This document shows positions 6,475 through 12,743 of a stretch of 22,611 nucleotides of DNA, piece after piece. This DNA is from GCA-2688775 sp964524225. GTDB taxonomy: Archaea > Nanobdellota > Nanobdellia > Woesearchaeales > GW2011-AR4. Each line of letters opens with the position of its first letter. Position 1 is the stretch's first letter. The position numbers and the translations under genes were made by a program. The notes below the pieces were generated by a model, which saw nothing but the letters and a program-made list of their open reading frames with translations, had not been told where the DNA came from and ran no database searches. The stretch is from positions 1 to 22,611 of the forward strand of contig CAZGEW010000012.1 in the NCBI GenBank assembly GCA_964524225.1. Reading direction: 5' to 3'.

Positions 6475-7916
6475 AACCCTATGTGCTTAAAATGAAGCTT
6501 CAAAAAAATTATATTGCACTCATTGCAATCGCTGCAGTTATAATAGTATCTATCACAATAATCGAAGTAAATAAACTCAATAGATTGTCAACAAAATCAA
6601 ATGATAAGGATGTAGGTATAAGCATAGGAAAAACAGCGCCTGATTTTGAATTAGAAACTCTTGACGAAAAAAAAGCAAAATTAAGTGACTACAGAGGCAA
6701 AAGAGTTATATTAAATTTTTGGGCTTCATGGTGTACACCTTGTCGGGAAGAAATGCCAGAATTTCAAAAAATCTACGAAAATAATCCAGACATTGTCGTT
6801 TTAGGAGTTAACTTGCAGGAAAATAAAGAAGCTATAGAGTCATTTACAAATAAGCTTGGGATAAAATTTCCGATTTTGTTAGACCCAAATGCCCAAGTTA
6901 AGAATATGTATAATATATTTACACAACCAGTCACATACTTTATCGATAAAGAAGGAAAAATTACTGACAAAAAATTTGGAGCACTAACTGTAGAAGAAAT
7001 TAATCAAAAAATAGGAAATTTAAAAGAAGAAAAAAATATGCAAGCATCTAATGATGAAATTAAGACTCTTAAGGATGGCACAAAATATATTATTCATCCT
7101 GATAAATTGATGTCAGGGGGTCCGCCAAAAGATGGAATTCCTTCAATAGATAATCCAAAATTTATTTCTGTTAGTGAAGCTAATAAATTTTTAAATGATA
7201 AAGAGCTTGTTCTAGGAATAAATCTTAATGGAGACAAAAGAGCTTATCCTTTTCAGATTATGGTGTGGCACGAAATAGTAAATGACAATGTTGGTGGAAA
7301 GTCAGTAGCAATCACATATTGCCCATTATGTGGAACGGGTATCACATTCGACAGAACTATAAATGGAGAAGCAGTTGAATTTGGAGTCTCGGGATTGTTG
7401 TATAACAGCGACTTAATAATGTATGATAGAAAGACCGATACTTTATGGCAGCAAGTAACTGGAAAAGCAATTATTGGAAAGCTAACAGGAATGAGACTAA
7501 AGCAATTACCACTTGACACATTAACTTGGGGAGAGTGGAAAAGCTTGCATCCTGACACCAAAGTTTTGTCAAAGGAAACAGGATTTAATCGGCAATATGG
7601 AAGAAACCCTTATGGTGATTATGAAACAAGCAAGTCCCTTTATTTTCCTGTTGAAAACGAGGACAAAAGTTTACACCCAAAAGAAGTCATTTACGGAATA
7701 GAAATTGAAAATAAATTTAAAGCGTATCGTGAAGAAGATTTAAAAAAGTTAAAGAAAATTGAAGACAAAATTGGCGGAACTAATATATCAATAGAAAGAA
7801 GCAATTCGGGAATCGTAAAAGCTATAAATAAAGATACCAATGAGGAAATAGTCCCAGTGCACTCATTTTGGTTTGCGTGGTTTGCATTCCATCCAGATAC
7901 AGAATTGTATAAGTAA
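6471..7916 (+). CDS. Membrane-anchored TlpA/ResA-like thioredoxin fused to DUF3179
   Basis: 481 residues. An N-terminal membrane segment (about 13-32) is followed by a TlpA/AhpC-type thioredoxin domain (about 50-185): APDFELETLD, ILNFWASWCTPCREEMP with C88 and C91, GVNLQ, and QPVTYFIDKEG with the cis-Pro. From about 195 to the end is a full-length DUF3179: AYPFQIMVWHEIVND, ITYCPLCGTG (C284, C287), TLWQQVTGKAI, LTWGEWKSLHP, FNRQYGRNPYGDY and a final HSFWFAWFAFHPD. The start overlaps the ccdA stop (ATGA); an internal ATG eight codons on is possible. The fusion places a thiol reductase next to a protein with a conserved CxxCG, which is the best clue that DUF3179 is a redox or metal-thiol protein outside the membrane. 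That role is inference. Confidence 0.9.
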   Translation: MKPYVLKMKLQKNYIALIAIAAVIIVSITIIEVNKLNRLSTKSNDKDVGISIGKTAPDFELETLDEKKAKLSDYRGKRVILNFWASWCTPCREEMPEFQKIYENNPDIVVLGVNLQENKEAIESFTNKLGIKFPILLDPNAQVKNMYNIFTQPVTYFIDKEGKITDKKFGALTVEEINQKIGNLKEEKNMQASNDEIKTLKDGTKYIIHPDKLMSGGPPKDGIPSIDNPKFISVSEANKFLNDKELVLGINLNGDKRAYPFQIMVWHEIVNDNVGGKSVAITYCPLCGTGITFDRTINGEAVEFGVSGLLYNSDLIMYDRKTDTLWQQVTGKAIIGKLTGMRLKQLPLDTLTWGEWKSLHPDTKVLSKETGFNRQYGRNPYGDYETSKSLYFPVENEDKSLHPKEVIYGIEIENKFKAYREEDLKKLKKIEDKIGGTNISIERSNSGIVKAINKDTNEEIVPVHSFWFAWFAFHPDTELYK

Positions 7917-7917
7917 A

Positions 7918-8076
7918 ATGGTAAAAATAAAAATTAAGAACAATAAAGAGTATTTTATATGTGAAGAATGCAATTTTGCTTATATTGATGAAGATATAGC
8001 TAAGAAATGTGAAGATTGGTGCAGGAAGCATCATAGCTGTAATATTGAGATAACTAAGCGTGCCATAAGATTATGA
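7918..8076 (+). CDS. Small Cys/His-rich protein (probable metal-binding)
   Basis: 52 residues from ATG 7918, one base after the stop of the TlpA-DUF3179 gene, so it is probably the last gene of that operon. A basic start (MVKIKIKNNKEYF) leads into CEEC, then C, WC, HH and C over about 28 residues: five cysteines and two adjacent histidines, enough for one or two zinc sites. No membrane segment or export signal is evident, so it is likely cytoplasmic. I do not recognise a named family. A metal or thiol function linked to the upstream redox genes is suggested by position only. Confidence 0.7.
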   Translation: MVKIKIKNNKEYFICEECNFAYIDEDIAKKCEDWCRKHHSCNIEITKRAIRL

Positions 8077-8081
8077 AAAGT

Positions 8082-8108
8082 TAAATAAATTAATAGCCCC
8101 GGGCAGAT
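8082..8108. repeat. attL-like direct repeat: copy of the tRNA-Gln 3' end
   Basis: 27 bases identical to 9968-9994. They comprise an AT-rich flank (TAAATAAATTAAT), the discriminator and acceptor 3' strand (AGCCCCG on the plus strand) and the start of the T-arm (GGCAGAT). Beyond 8108 similarity to the tRNA stops, so this copy is only the duplicated end, as left by site-specific integration into a tRNA gene. Confidence 0.8.
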
Positions 8109-8211
8109 ACAGAACCAACCTTTTGAGAAAAGCCTGCGGAAAACCGAGGGTTTCGCTTCGCTGCTATAAGAATTCTTAACAAGGGAAAAGAGAATAATCT
8201 CTAATTCCTTA

Positions 8212-8475
8212 TTATTTTTTCCTCCGTAATTTCAATGTTGCAACTTGTATACCTATTTGAGTTTCGGCATGTTGCAATCTAGGAAGAATTAATTGTTCAT
8301 AAAGCATAGAACCCCCCTGACTACTTTTCAATCGTTTAATCAAGCGTATGAAATAAACATCACGTCCCTCAGTAATAATCACAAGGGGTTTAAACCTTAT
8401 GAATCCAACAAAAGTACCAAGACAAATACCTTGACTCTTTGCATCAGGAGGTAATTCTTGGGGACTTGAAGGCAT
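8212..8475 (-). CDS. Hypothetical protein, start uncertain
   Basis: Open frame of 87 codons from ATG 8475 (it can be read upstream to a TTG at 8550, which would overlap the next gene). The product is basic, with a beta-rich middle (GICLGTFVGFIRFKPLVIITEGRDVYFIRLIKRL) given here only in part: GTFVGFIRFKPLVIITEG. It ends in KLRRKK. I recognise no family, no membrane segment and no catalytic motif. No convincing ribosome binding site precedes the ATG. It may be real because it follows two small genes in the same direction, but a chance frame cannot be excluded. Confidence 0.35.
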   Translation of the reverse strand: MPSSPQELPPDAKSQGICLGTFVGFIRFKPLVIITEGRDVYFIRLIKRLKSSQGGSMLYEQLILPRLQHAETQIGIQVATLKLRRKK

Positions 8476-8500
8476 ATTCTTAAGGAAAACAACAGCTAAT

Positions 8501-8677
8501 TTAGCAAAGTTTATTTTTTTCTTTCTTAACTTCCTTCCAACCCTTTTCAAAACCTTCTATAAACTCTTTTTTTTGGAATTCGTCCAAACCTTGAATTCTT
8601 TGTTGCACTTCCCATGCATCATTAACATCTTTAACATCATTTAAGAATGGTTTGGTTAATATTTCTCTATAAACCAT
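8501..8677 (-). CDS. Small acidic/basic helical hypothetical protein (58 aa)
   Basis: ATG 8677 begins five bases after the stop of the antitoxin-like gene and runs to TAA at 8501. The start reads MVYREILTKPFLNDVKDV, and the rest is helical and charged (FQKKEFIEGFEKGWKEV). Its position straight after an antitoxin-like gene is where a toxin partner usually sits, and the first residues loosely resemble the start of RelE-fold toxins, yet the length is too short for a complete RelE. It may be a truncated toxin or an unrelated partner; no function is assigned. Confidence 0.55.
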   Translation of the reverse strand: MVYREILTKPFLNDVKDVNDAWEVQQRIQGLDEFQKKEFIEGFEKGWKEVKKEKNKLC

Positions 8678-8682
8678 CTTAA

Positions 8683-8886
8683 TTACAAAGAATCAAAAAG
8701 TTTCCTTCTGTCTTCAGAACTCTTAATTCTTACAAATTCTCCTTTCTTGTAAGCCTCTTCACTTTCCTTAACTTCTTTGATAAATTCCTCAGAGAATTTT
8801 TCTTCAAATTCAGATTCTACAATATGCTTACATCTAAGCAAAAGTTCGTATTCATCTTTTGGTATACTTACAATTTCTCTCCTCAT
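8683..8886 (-). CDS. Antitoxin-like small protein
   Basis: 67 residues from ATG 8886. The N-terminus (MRREIVSIPKDEYELLLRCK) is a short beta strand plus helix as in Phd/RelB-type antitoxins, followed by an acidic helix (EFEEKFSEEFIKEVKE) and the tail RIKSSEDRRKLFDSL, a toxin-wrapping type ending. A GTG nine bases earlier is possible, but the TATA stretch at 8913-8925 predicts initiation near 8892, which fits the ATG. The gene directly downstream (58 aa) would be the partner. Family assignment rests on pattern and context, not on a search. Confidence 0.55.
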   Translation of the reverse strand: MRREIVSIPKDEYELLLRCKHIVESEFEEKFSEEFIKEVKESEEAYKKGEFVRIKSSEDRRKLFDSL

Positions 8887-8912
8887 TTTATTCACTATAA
8901 ATCTATAAATTC

Positions 8913-8925
8913 TTTTATATAAAAA
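8913..8925 (-). promoter_or_regulatory. TATA box of the antitoxin-like gene
   Basis: On the minus strand it reads TTTTTATATAAAA, centred about 32 bases upstream of ATG 8886. This predicts a leader of only a few bases. Confidence 0.5.
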
Positions 8926-8981
8926 CCTTTCTATCGAGTTTTGCCAAATGTACGCCGAGAACGATTTAGGCGGGAAAAAAG

Positions 8982-9031
8982 AAATTGCTCACTACGTTAG
9001 CAATTTGTGGGATTTCATTCTTCAATCCCAC
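8982..9031. repeat. Two abutting 25-nt hairpins, each 8-bp stem and 9-nt loop
   Basis: Hairpin A, 8982-9006: AAATTGCT, loop of 9, AGCAATTT. Hairpin B starts on the next base, 9007-9031: GTGGGATT, loop of 9, AATCCCAC. Both stems are perfect and the geometry is identical, though the sequences differ. The surrounding 8896-9234 gap has only weak, mutually overlapping frames on both strands and I annotate no gene there. Confidence 0.6.
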
Positions 9032-9234
9032 TGCGTATAATACTCGTTTCGTGGCAAAATCTTGTTCGTCAACAATAGAGAAGTTGAAGGAGGATGTCCA
9101 AACTTGTTTTGATTGTATTGGCTCTGAGCAGATTAAGAAAATCTGCAATCTTGATATTATCAGAAAACACCTAATTACTTAGTTTGGGGACTATATTATG
9201 TCCAAAAATATTCAACTAATACTCATTCTTAGAT

Positions 9235-9567
9235 TTAATACTTAAACCTTCTTTCATACTCCTTATGGTCAAACCACTCAAGTACAATGCTTACAACAAC
9301 CAGTTCTTCATTCACAATAGAGTACATCAACCTCCAACCTTTGGGTAAATCATATTTCCAGAGGTTTTTGATATTCTTCTTGGAGTATGCTGATGGGATT
9401 AATCTTTTTGGCACTTGAATTCCACAAAAAGCATTCTCTTCAATATTGTTTATTGCCTGATTCATTAAACGAAACAATTCTTTTTCAGAATTATCTCCCT
9501 TTTCCAATTTGTAAAATGCTTTCTTGATAGAATCATCAAAAAATCTTATTGTTGAGGGCAGTTTCAT
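9235..9567 (-). CDS. RelE/ParE-fold toxin (type II toxin-antitoxin)
   Basis: 110 residues with the small RelE layout: helical N-terminus (FFDDSIKKAFYKLEKG), PKRLIPSAYSKK, then the beta sheet core NLWKYDLPKGWRLMYSIV and VVVSIVLEWFDHKEYERRF. The K-DLP-G-WRLMYSI strand and the closing W-DH-KEYERRF are the part most like RelE/YoeB mRNA interferases, which cleave translated mRNA at the ribosomal A site. The ATG overlaps the stop of the upstream winged-helix gene as ATGA, the usual antitoxin-first order. Whether it cleaves mRNA or targets gyrase (ParE) cannot be told. Confidence 0.75.
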   Translation of the reverse strand: MKLPSTIRFFDDSIKKAFYKLEKGDNSEKELFRLMNQAINNIEENAFCGIQVPKRLIPSAYSKKNIKNLWKYDLPKGWRLMYSIVNEELVVVSIVLEWFDHKEYERRFKY

Positions 9568-9854
9568 TTTCTTCTTCCCAAATCCTTTCTTTCATAGTAT
9601 TTTCTGGCAATTTCTGGATAATAAATCCAGCCAATTTTACCTTCTGCATCTATTGATACTTTTCTTGAATAGACAAGATAGTCAATGACTACACAGAATG
9701 TTTGGTACATCATTTTTTTAGGAAGAGACTCCCACAATTTTCTCTTTTTAAATTTGCCATCATGCTTTTTTATAAAATCCTCTACCATAAGTACAGTGTC
9801 AAGTCTAGGATACCTCAAAATATCTTCTTTCTTCATAAAAATTGATTCAGCCAT
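9564..9854 (-). CDS. Winged-helix antitoxin/repressor partner
   Basis: 96 residues. The core PRLDTVLMVEDFIKKHDG..KRKLWESLPKKMMYQTF..VIDYLVYSRKV reads as a winged helix with the wing ending in EGKIGWIYYP, followed by a basic tail. It precedes and overlaps a RelE-like toxin gene by four bases, so it is most likely the DNA-binding antitoxin. A perfect palindrome abuts its start codon, consistent with autoregulation. ATG 9854 is taken as start; a second ATG six codons later is possible. The pairing of a winged-helix protein with a RelE-type toxin is inferred from context. Confidence 0.65.
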   Translation of the reverse strand: MAESIFMKKEDILRYPRLDTVLMVEDFIKKHDGKFKKRKLWESLPKKMMYQTFCVVIDYLVYSRKVSIDAEGKIGWIYYPEIARKYYERKDLGRRK

Positions 9855-9874
9855 GTTATATCTATTGATATAAC
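9855..9874 (-). promoter_or_regulatory. Palindromic operator at the toxin-antitoxin promoter
   Basis: GTTATATC and GATATAAC form a perfect 8-bp inverted repeat around TATT, beginning on the base next to the start codon. A TATA box (AGTTTATATATAAG on the minus strand, 9877-9890) lies directly upstream, so initiation would fall inside the palindrome. A protein bound here would block transcription. Confidence 0.65.
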
Positions 9875-9967
9875 AACTTATATATAAACTTTTCTTTTTT
9901 TAACGGAGGAAAACTGCCCTTGATTTTTTTCTTAATGTACCGTCAAGCCCTCAATAAAATAAATTAA

Positions 9968-9994
9968 TAAATAAATTAATAGCCCCGGGCAGAT
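9968..9994. repeat. attR-like direct repeat at the tRNA-Gln 3' end
   Basis: Identical over 27 bases to 8082-8108. This copy includes the discriminator, acceptor 3' strand and T-stem 3' strand of the intact tRNA-Gln gene plus its AT-rich 3' flank. Confidence 0.8.
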
Positions 9995-10030
9995 TCGAAC
10001 TGCCGTCACAAGCTCCAGAGGCTCGTATGC

Positions 10031-10054
10031 TTAGTCTTCCTCAAATACAGGAAC
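10031..10054 (-). other. 24-nt tRNA intron at position 21/22 of tRNA-Gln
   Basis: Exon GGTC pairs with GACT inside the intron (one G-T pair) as the 4-bp central helix; both bulges are AAG, and TTCCT/AGGAA closes the intron. Cutting after the second bulge base leaves TCAA joined to GCAT, which completes the D-stem. Confidence 0.85.
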
Positions 10055-10066
10055 TTGACCGCTACA

Positions 10067-10085
10067 TTCCGCAAGATACGTCTCT
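10067..10085 (-). other. 19-nt tRNA intron at position 10/11 of tRNA-Gln
   Basis: CCGT (acceptor end plus T8) pairs with GCGG as central helix (one T-G pair). Bulges are AGA and AAT; GAGA/TCTT is the intron helix. Cutting after the second bulge base joins G10 to T11. The central helix uses acceptor-stem bases, so folding for splicing competes with the acceptor stem. Confidence 0.78.
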
Positions 10086-10155
10086 CTACGGGGCTATCGG
10101 GGCTAATTAGCAAGAAAACGTTTTAATTTATTAGTTTTTTCCCAATAAACAAATT

Positions 10156-10752
10156 TTAACTTAGCTTTTTTACTTCCTGAGGCTTTTCTCTAGCTTCTAT
10201 ACCAACATATCTTATTTCGCACACTCTTAATGGGTATATCTTATTTAAGTTTTCTTTTATCGCATTTTGAATCTTATGGTCTATAAGTTCCTTATTTAGT
10301 TCTTGGAAAGTCATTTTCTTAATAGTCTTTGCTATCATGTTTACATAATTAATCCTTAATTTTGAAGTAATTGAACCTTTGACTTCTGATTTAGTAACTA
10401 TGATTGCTTTGATTCTCAGAAAGATGTTGTCAGAAGTTTCGCATGTGAAAGATAAGTCTATCTTCTCACTATCCCTTCTAACAAATCTCTTTATAGAAGA
10501 GGGGACTAGCTCGTAACTAATCATGATTGCTTTTGCTTTGTCACCTTCAACTTCTGTAACTTTAAAGTATATATTAACATTTTGCTTCTTAATATCCCTA
10601 AACAAATTCATAAGACTGCAACTAAGTGTTTTACCTAACAACTCTTTTGGTTCATATGCCAAGGTTTCGCCTAGAACAATATCATTAAATTCCTTAGGCG
10701 CAAGTATCTGATACCACTGTTTCTTCTTTAATTTTATAATTTGTTCTGTCAT
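10156..10752 (-). CDS. rps3ae: Small ribosomal subunit protein S3Ae (eS1)
   Basis: 198-residue basic protein, the normal archaeal length. Recognised by the N-terminal KKKQWYQILAPKEFND and LGETLAYEPKELLGKTL, the central KAKAIMISYELVPSSIKRFVRR and the C-terminal IYPLRVCEIRYVGIEA. It belongs to the archaeal/eukaryotic 30S subunit and has no bacterial counterpart, which supports the archaeal assignment. ATG 10752 is followed by the expected start. A TATA box (TTTATATACC on the minus strand, about 10799-10808) predicts initiation near 10778. The gene is separate from gyrB upstream, which ends at 10827. Confidence 0.95.
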   Translation of the reverse strand: MTEQIIKLKKKQWYQILAPKEFNDIVLGETLAYEPKELLGKTLSCSLMNLFRDIKKQNVNIYFKVTEVEGDKAKAIMISYELVPSSIKRFVRRDSEKIDLSFTCETSDNIFLRIKAIIVTKSEVKGSITSKLRINYVNMIAKTIKKMTFQELNKELIDHKIQNAIKENLNKIYPLRVCEIRYVGIEAREKPQEVKKLS

Positions 10753-10798
10753 AAAGTTATCTATTTTAGTATGTTCTTAGTAATTGGAAAATAAAATG

Positions 10799-10808
10799 GT
10801 ATATAAAT
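10799..10808 (-). promoter_or_regulatory. TATA box of the S3Ae gene
   Basis: Minus-strand TTTATATACC centred about 51 bases before ATG 10752, giving a leader of about 25 bases. Confidence 0.5.
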
Positions 10809-10826
10809 CTTTTTTTCTAAACTATA

Positions 10827-12743
10827 TTAAACATCCAAATTAACAACCTCTTTAGCATGCATTTCGATAAACTTCCTTCTTGGTTCTACTTCATCACCCA
10901 TTAACAATGTAAACATCTTATCAGCTTCGATTGCATCTTGAAGGGTTACTTGCAATAATGTCCTATTTTCAGGCTGCATTGTTGTTTCCCACAATTGTTG
11001 AGGATTCATTTCTCCTAAACCTTTATAGCGCTGTAAAGCAACATCTTCTCTGCCTATTTCCTTAAGTAAGAGCTCTAATTCATAATCATTATAGACATAT
11101 TTTGTAAACTTTCCTTTAGTAACCTTATATAGTGGTGGTTGTGCAATATACACATATCCAGCTTTAATTAATGGTTGCATATGCCTGTAAAAGAATGTAA
11201 GCAGTAAAGTCCTTATATGAGAGCCATCAACATCTGCATCAGTCATAATTATTAGTTTGTGATATCTCGTCTTTAGTATATCAAACTCTTCCCCTATACC
11301 TGTACCTATAGCTGTTACCATAGTTATTATCTCTTCATTTTCAAAAATTTTATTTAATCTAGCTTTCTCAACATTCAATATCTTACCTCTTAAAGGAAGC
11401 ACTGCTTGGAATTCCCTATTGCGTCCTTGTTTTGCCGAGCCTCCTGCACTATCGCCTTCTACAATAAATAACTCGCATTTTGCTGGGTCTTTTTCAGAAC
11501 AATCAGCTAATTTGCCCGGTAAGGAGCCATGATTTAAAGCCCCTTTTCTTCTTGTCAGCTCTTTTGCTTTTTGAGCAGCCTCTCTTGCTTCAGCAGCATT
11601 AATACATTTGTGAACAATTGTCTTTGCTACCTGTGGAGTTTCTTCTAAATATGTACTTAAAGTGTCATTTACTATAGAATCAACTAATCCTTTAAGCTCA
11701 GAGTTTCCAAGCTTTGTTTTCGTTTGGCCCTCAAACTGAGGCTCTGGAACTTTAATTGAGATAACTGCAGTCAAGCCTTCTCTTACGTCCTCACTTGTGA
11801 GCTTTAACGCCTTTATTCTGTTTTTGTCGATGTAATTATTTAATACTCTTGTTAATGCTGTCTTAAATCCAACTAAATGAGTGCCTCCTTCGTGAGTATT
11901 TATAGTATTTGCAAATGAGAAAACATTTTCTTGGTAGCCATCGTTATACTGTATTGCATATTCCACCTGCACATTATTTTTTGTTTTGTTAAAGTAGATT
12001 GGTTTATGAAGTGGATTCTTATTTTTGTTAAGGTACTCAACGAAAGAAACAATACCACCATTGTATTGAAACTCATTTTTCTTGTTAGCCCTTTCGTCTT
12101 CAATCGTAATATTTAATCCTTTGTTTAAAAATGCAAGTTCTCTTAGCCTTATCGACAGGATTTCAAAGTTAAATTCAATAGTTGAGAATATCTGCTCATC
12201 AGGAAGAAATTTTACAGTAGTTCCTGTATCCTTGACATCAACTTCACTGATTACTTTCAGCTCACTTACAGGTTTACCGTATTGGTATTTCTGCTGATAA
12301 ATCTTGCCATTTCTCTTGACCTCTACTATTAATTCCTTAGACAGAGCATTTGTGACAGAAATGCCAACTCCATGCAAGCCACCACTTACCTTGTAAACCT
12401 TTTTGTCAAATTTACCACCAGCATGAAGCTTTGTCATAACAACCTCTACAGCTGGTTTATTTATCTTTGGATGAATATCAACTGGGATACCTCTTCCGTT
12501 GTCACTTACAGATATAAAGGCATCTTTATGAATTACAATAGAAATCTTGTTGCAAAATCCTGCTAAGGCTTCATCAATCGAGTTGTCAATAGCTTCATAG
12601 ACAAGATGATGTAATCCTTTAATGTCTGTTGAGCCAATATACATTGCAGGCCTTTTCCTTACAGCGCTTAAGCCTGCTAATACTTGTATGTCTTTAGCTT
12701 CATAACTTAAATCTTGGTGTTCGGCTTGGTTTACTTGCTCCAT
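10827..12743 (-). CDS. gyrB: DNA gyrase subunit B (bacterial type)
   Basis: 638-residue type IIA topoisomerase subunit that binds and hydrolyses ATP and, with GyrA, introduces negative supercoils. GHKL ATPase: RKRPAMYIGS, EAIDNSIDEALAG (catalytic Glu and Asn), SDNGRGIPV, GGLHGVGISVTNALS. Transducer: QTKTKLGN with the switch lysine. TOPRIM: LFIVEGDSAGGSAKQGR and IIMTDADVDGSHIRTL. C-terminus: LQRYKGLGEMNPQQLWETTM. The length matches short GyrB without the enterobacterial insert. Its closest kin are bacterial; archaeal lineages acquired it by transfer. GyrA is not in the window, and the gene is not followed by it as it would be in many bacteria. A TATA-like CATATAATAA (about 12770-12779) lies upstream. 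Confidence 0.96.
   Translation of the reverse strand: MEQVNQAEHQDLSYEAKDIQVLAGLSAVRKRPAMYIGSTDIKGLHHLVYEAIDNSIDEALAGFCNKISIVIHKDAFISVSDNGRGIPVDIHPKINKPAVEVVMTKLHAGGKFDKKVYKVSGGLHGVGISVTNALSKELIVEVKRNGKIYQQKYQYGKPVSELKVISEVDVKDTGTTVKFLPDEQIFSTIEFNFEILSIRLRELAFLNKGLNITIEDERANKKNEFQYNGGIVSFVEYLNKNKNPLHKPIYFNKTKNNVQVEYAIQYNDGYQENVFSFANTINTHEGGTHLVGFKTALTRVLNNYIDKNRIKALKLTSEDVREGLTAVISIKVPEPQFEGQTKTKLGNSELKGLVDSIVNDTLSTYLEETPQVAKTIVHKCINAAEAREAAQKAKELTRRKGALNHGSLPGKLADCSEKDPAKCELFIVEGDSAGGSAKQGRNREFQAVLPLRGKILNVEKARLNKIFENEEIITMVTAIGTGIGEEFDILKTRYHKLIIMTDADVDGSHIRTLLLTFFYRHMQPLIKAGYVYIAQPPLYKVTKGKFTKYVYNDYELELLLKEIGREDVALQRYKGLGEMNPQQLWETTMQPENRTLLQVTLQDAIEADKMFTLLMGDEVEPRRKFIEMHAKEVVNLDV

Larger units (their letters stand above)
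8082..9994. mobile_element. Small tRNA-Gln-integrated element or its remnant
   Basis: A segment with a repeat period of 1,886 bp bounded by 27-bp perfect direct repeats, one forming the 3' end of the intact tRNA-Gln gene and the other lying at 8082. All recognisable genes inside run on the minus strand and are accessory: a RelE-like toxin with a winged-helix antitoxin, an antitoxin-like gene, and two unknown small ORFs. This is how archaeal tRNA-targeting tyrosine recombinases leave attL and attR. No integrase is visible, so it is either a non-autonomous element mobilised in trans or a remnant after deletion. The 8109-8211 stretch holds no gene; it contains a short GC-rich imperfect hairpin near 8129-8153. 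Confidence 0.65.
9980..10095 (-). tRNA. tRNA-Gln (CTG) with two introns in the D-arm
   Basis: Acceptor AGCCCCG pairs perfectly with CGGGGCT, discriminator A at 9980, CCA not encoded. The anticodon stem CGAGC/GCTTG encloses CTCTGGA, anticodon CTG. The variable loop is TGAC; the T-arm is GGCAG TTCGAAT CTGCC. The D-arm region is 43 nt too long. Removing 19 nt (10067-10085) and 24 nt (10031-10054) gives T8 A9, D-stem GTGT/GCAT, loop AGCGGTCAA and exactly 73 nt. A second copy of AGCCCCG lies just before the 5' end (10098-10104). A TATA-like stretch at 10123-10132 fits initiation near 10101. The 3' end is the attachment site of the 8082-9994 element. Confidence 0.92.

Noticed and set aside
8095..8111. 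A second tRNA-Gln gene
   Set aside because: Only the 3' acceptor strand and part of the T-arm are present; it is an attachment-site duplicate.
8966..9182. Two overlapping frames of about 60 codons on opposite strands
   Set aside because: They cover the tandem hairpins, lack good starts and resemble no family; treated as a non-coding or decayed stretch.
11900..12566. Small ORFs on both strands inside gyrB
   Set aside because: They lie in other frames of a clear, uninterrupted gyrB and have no ribosome sites or family features.
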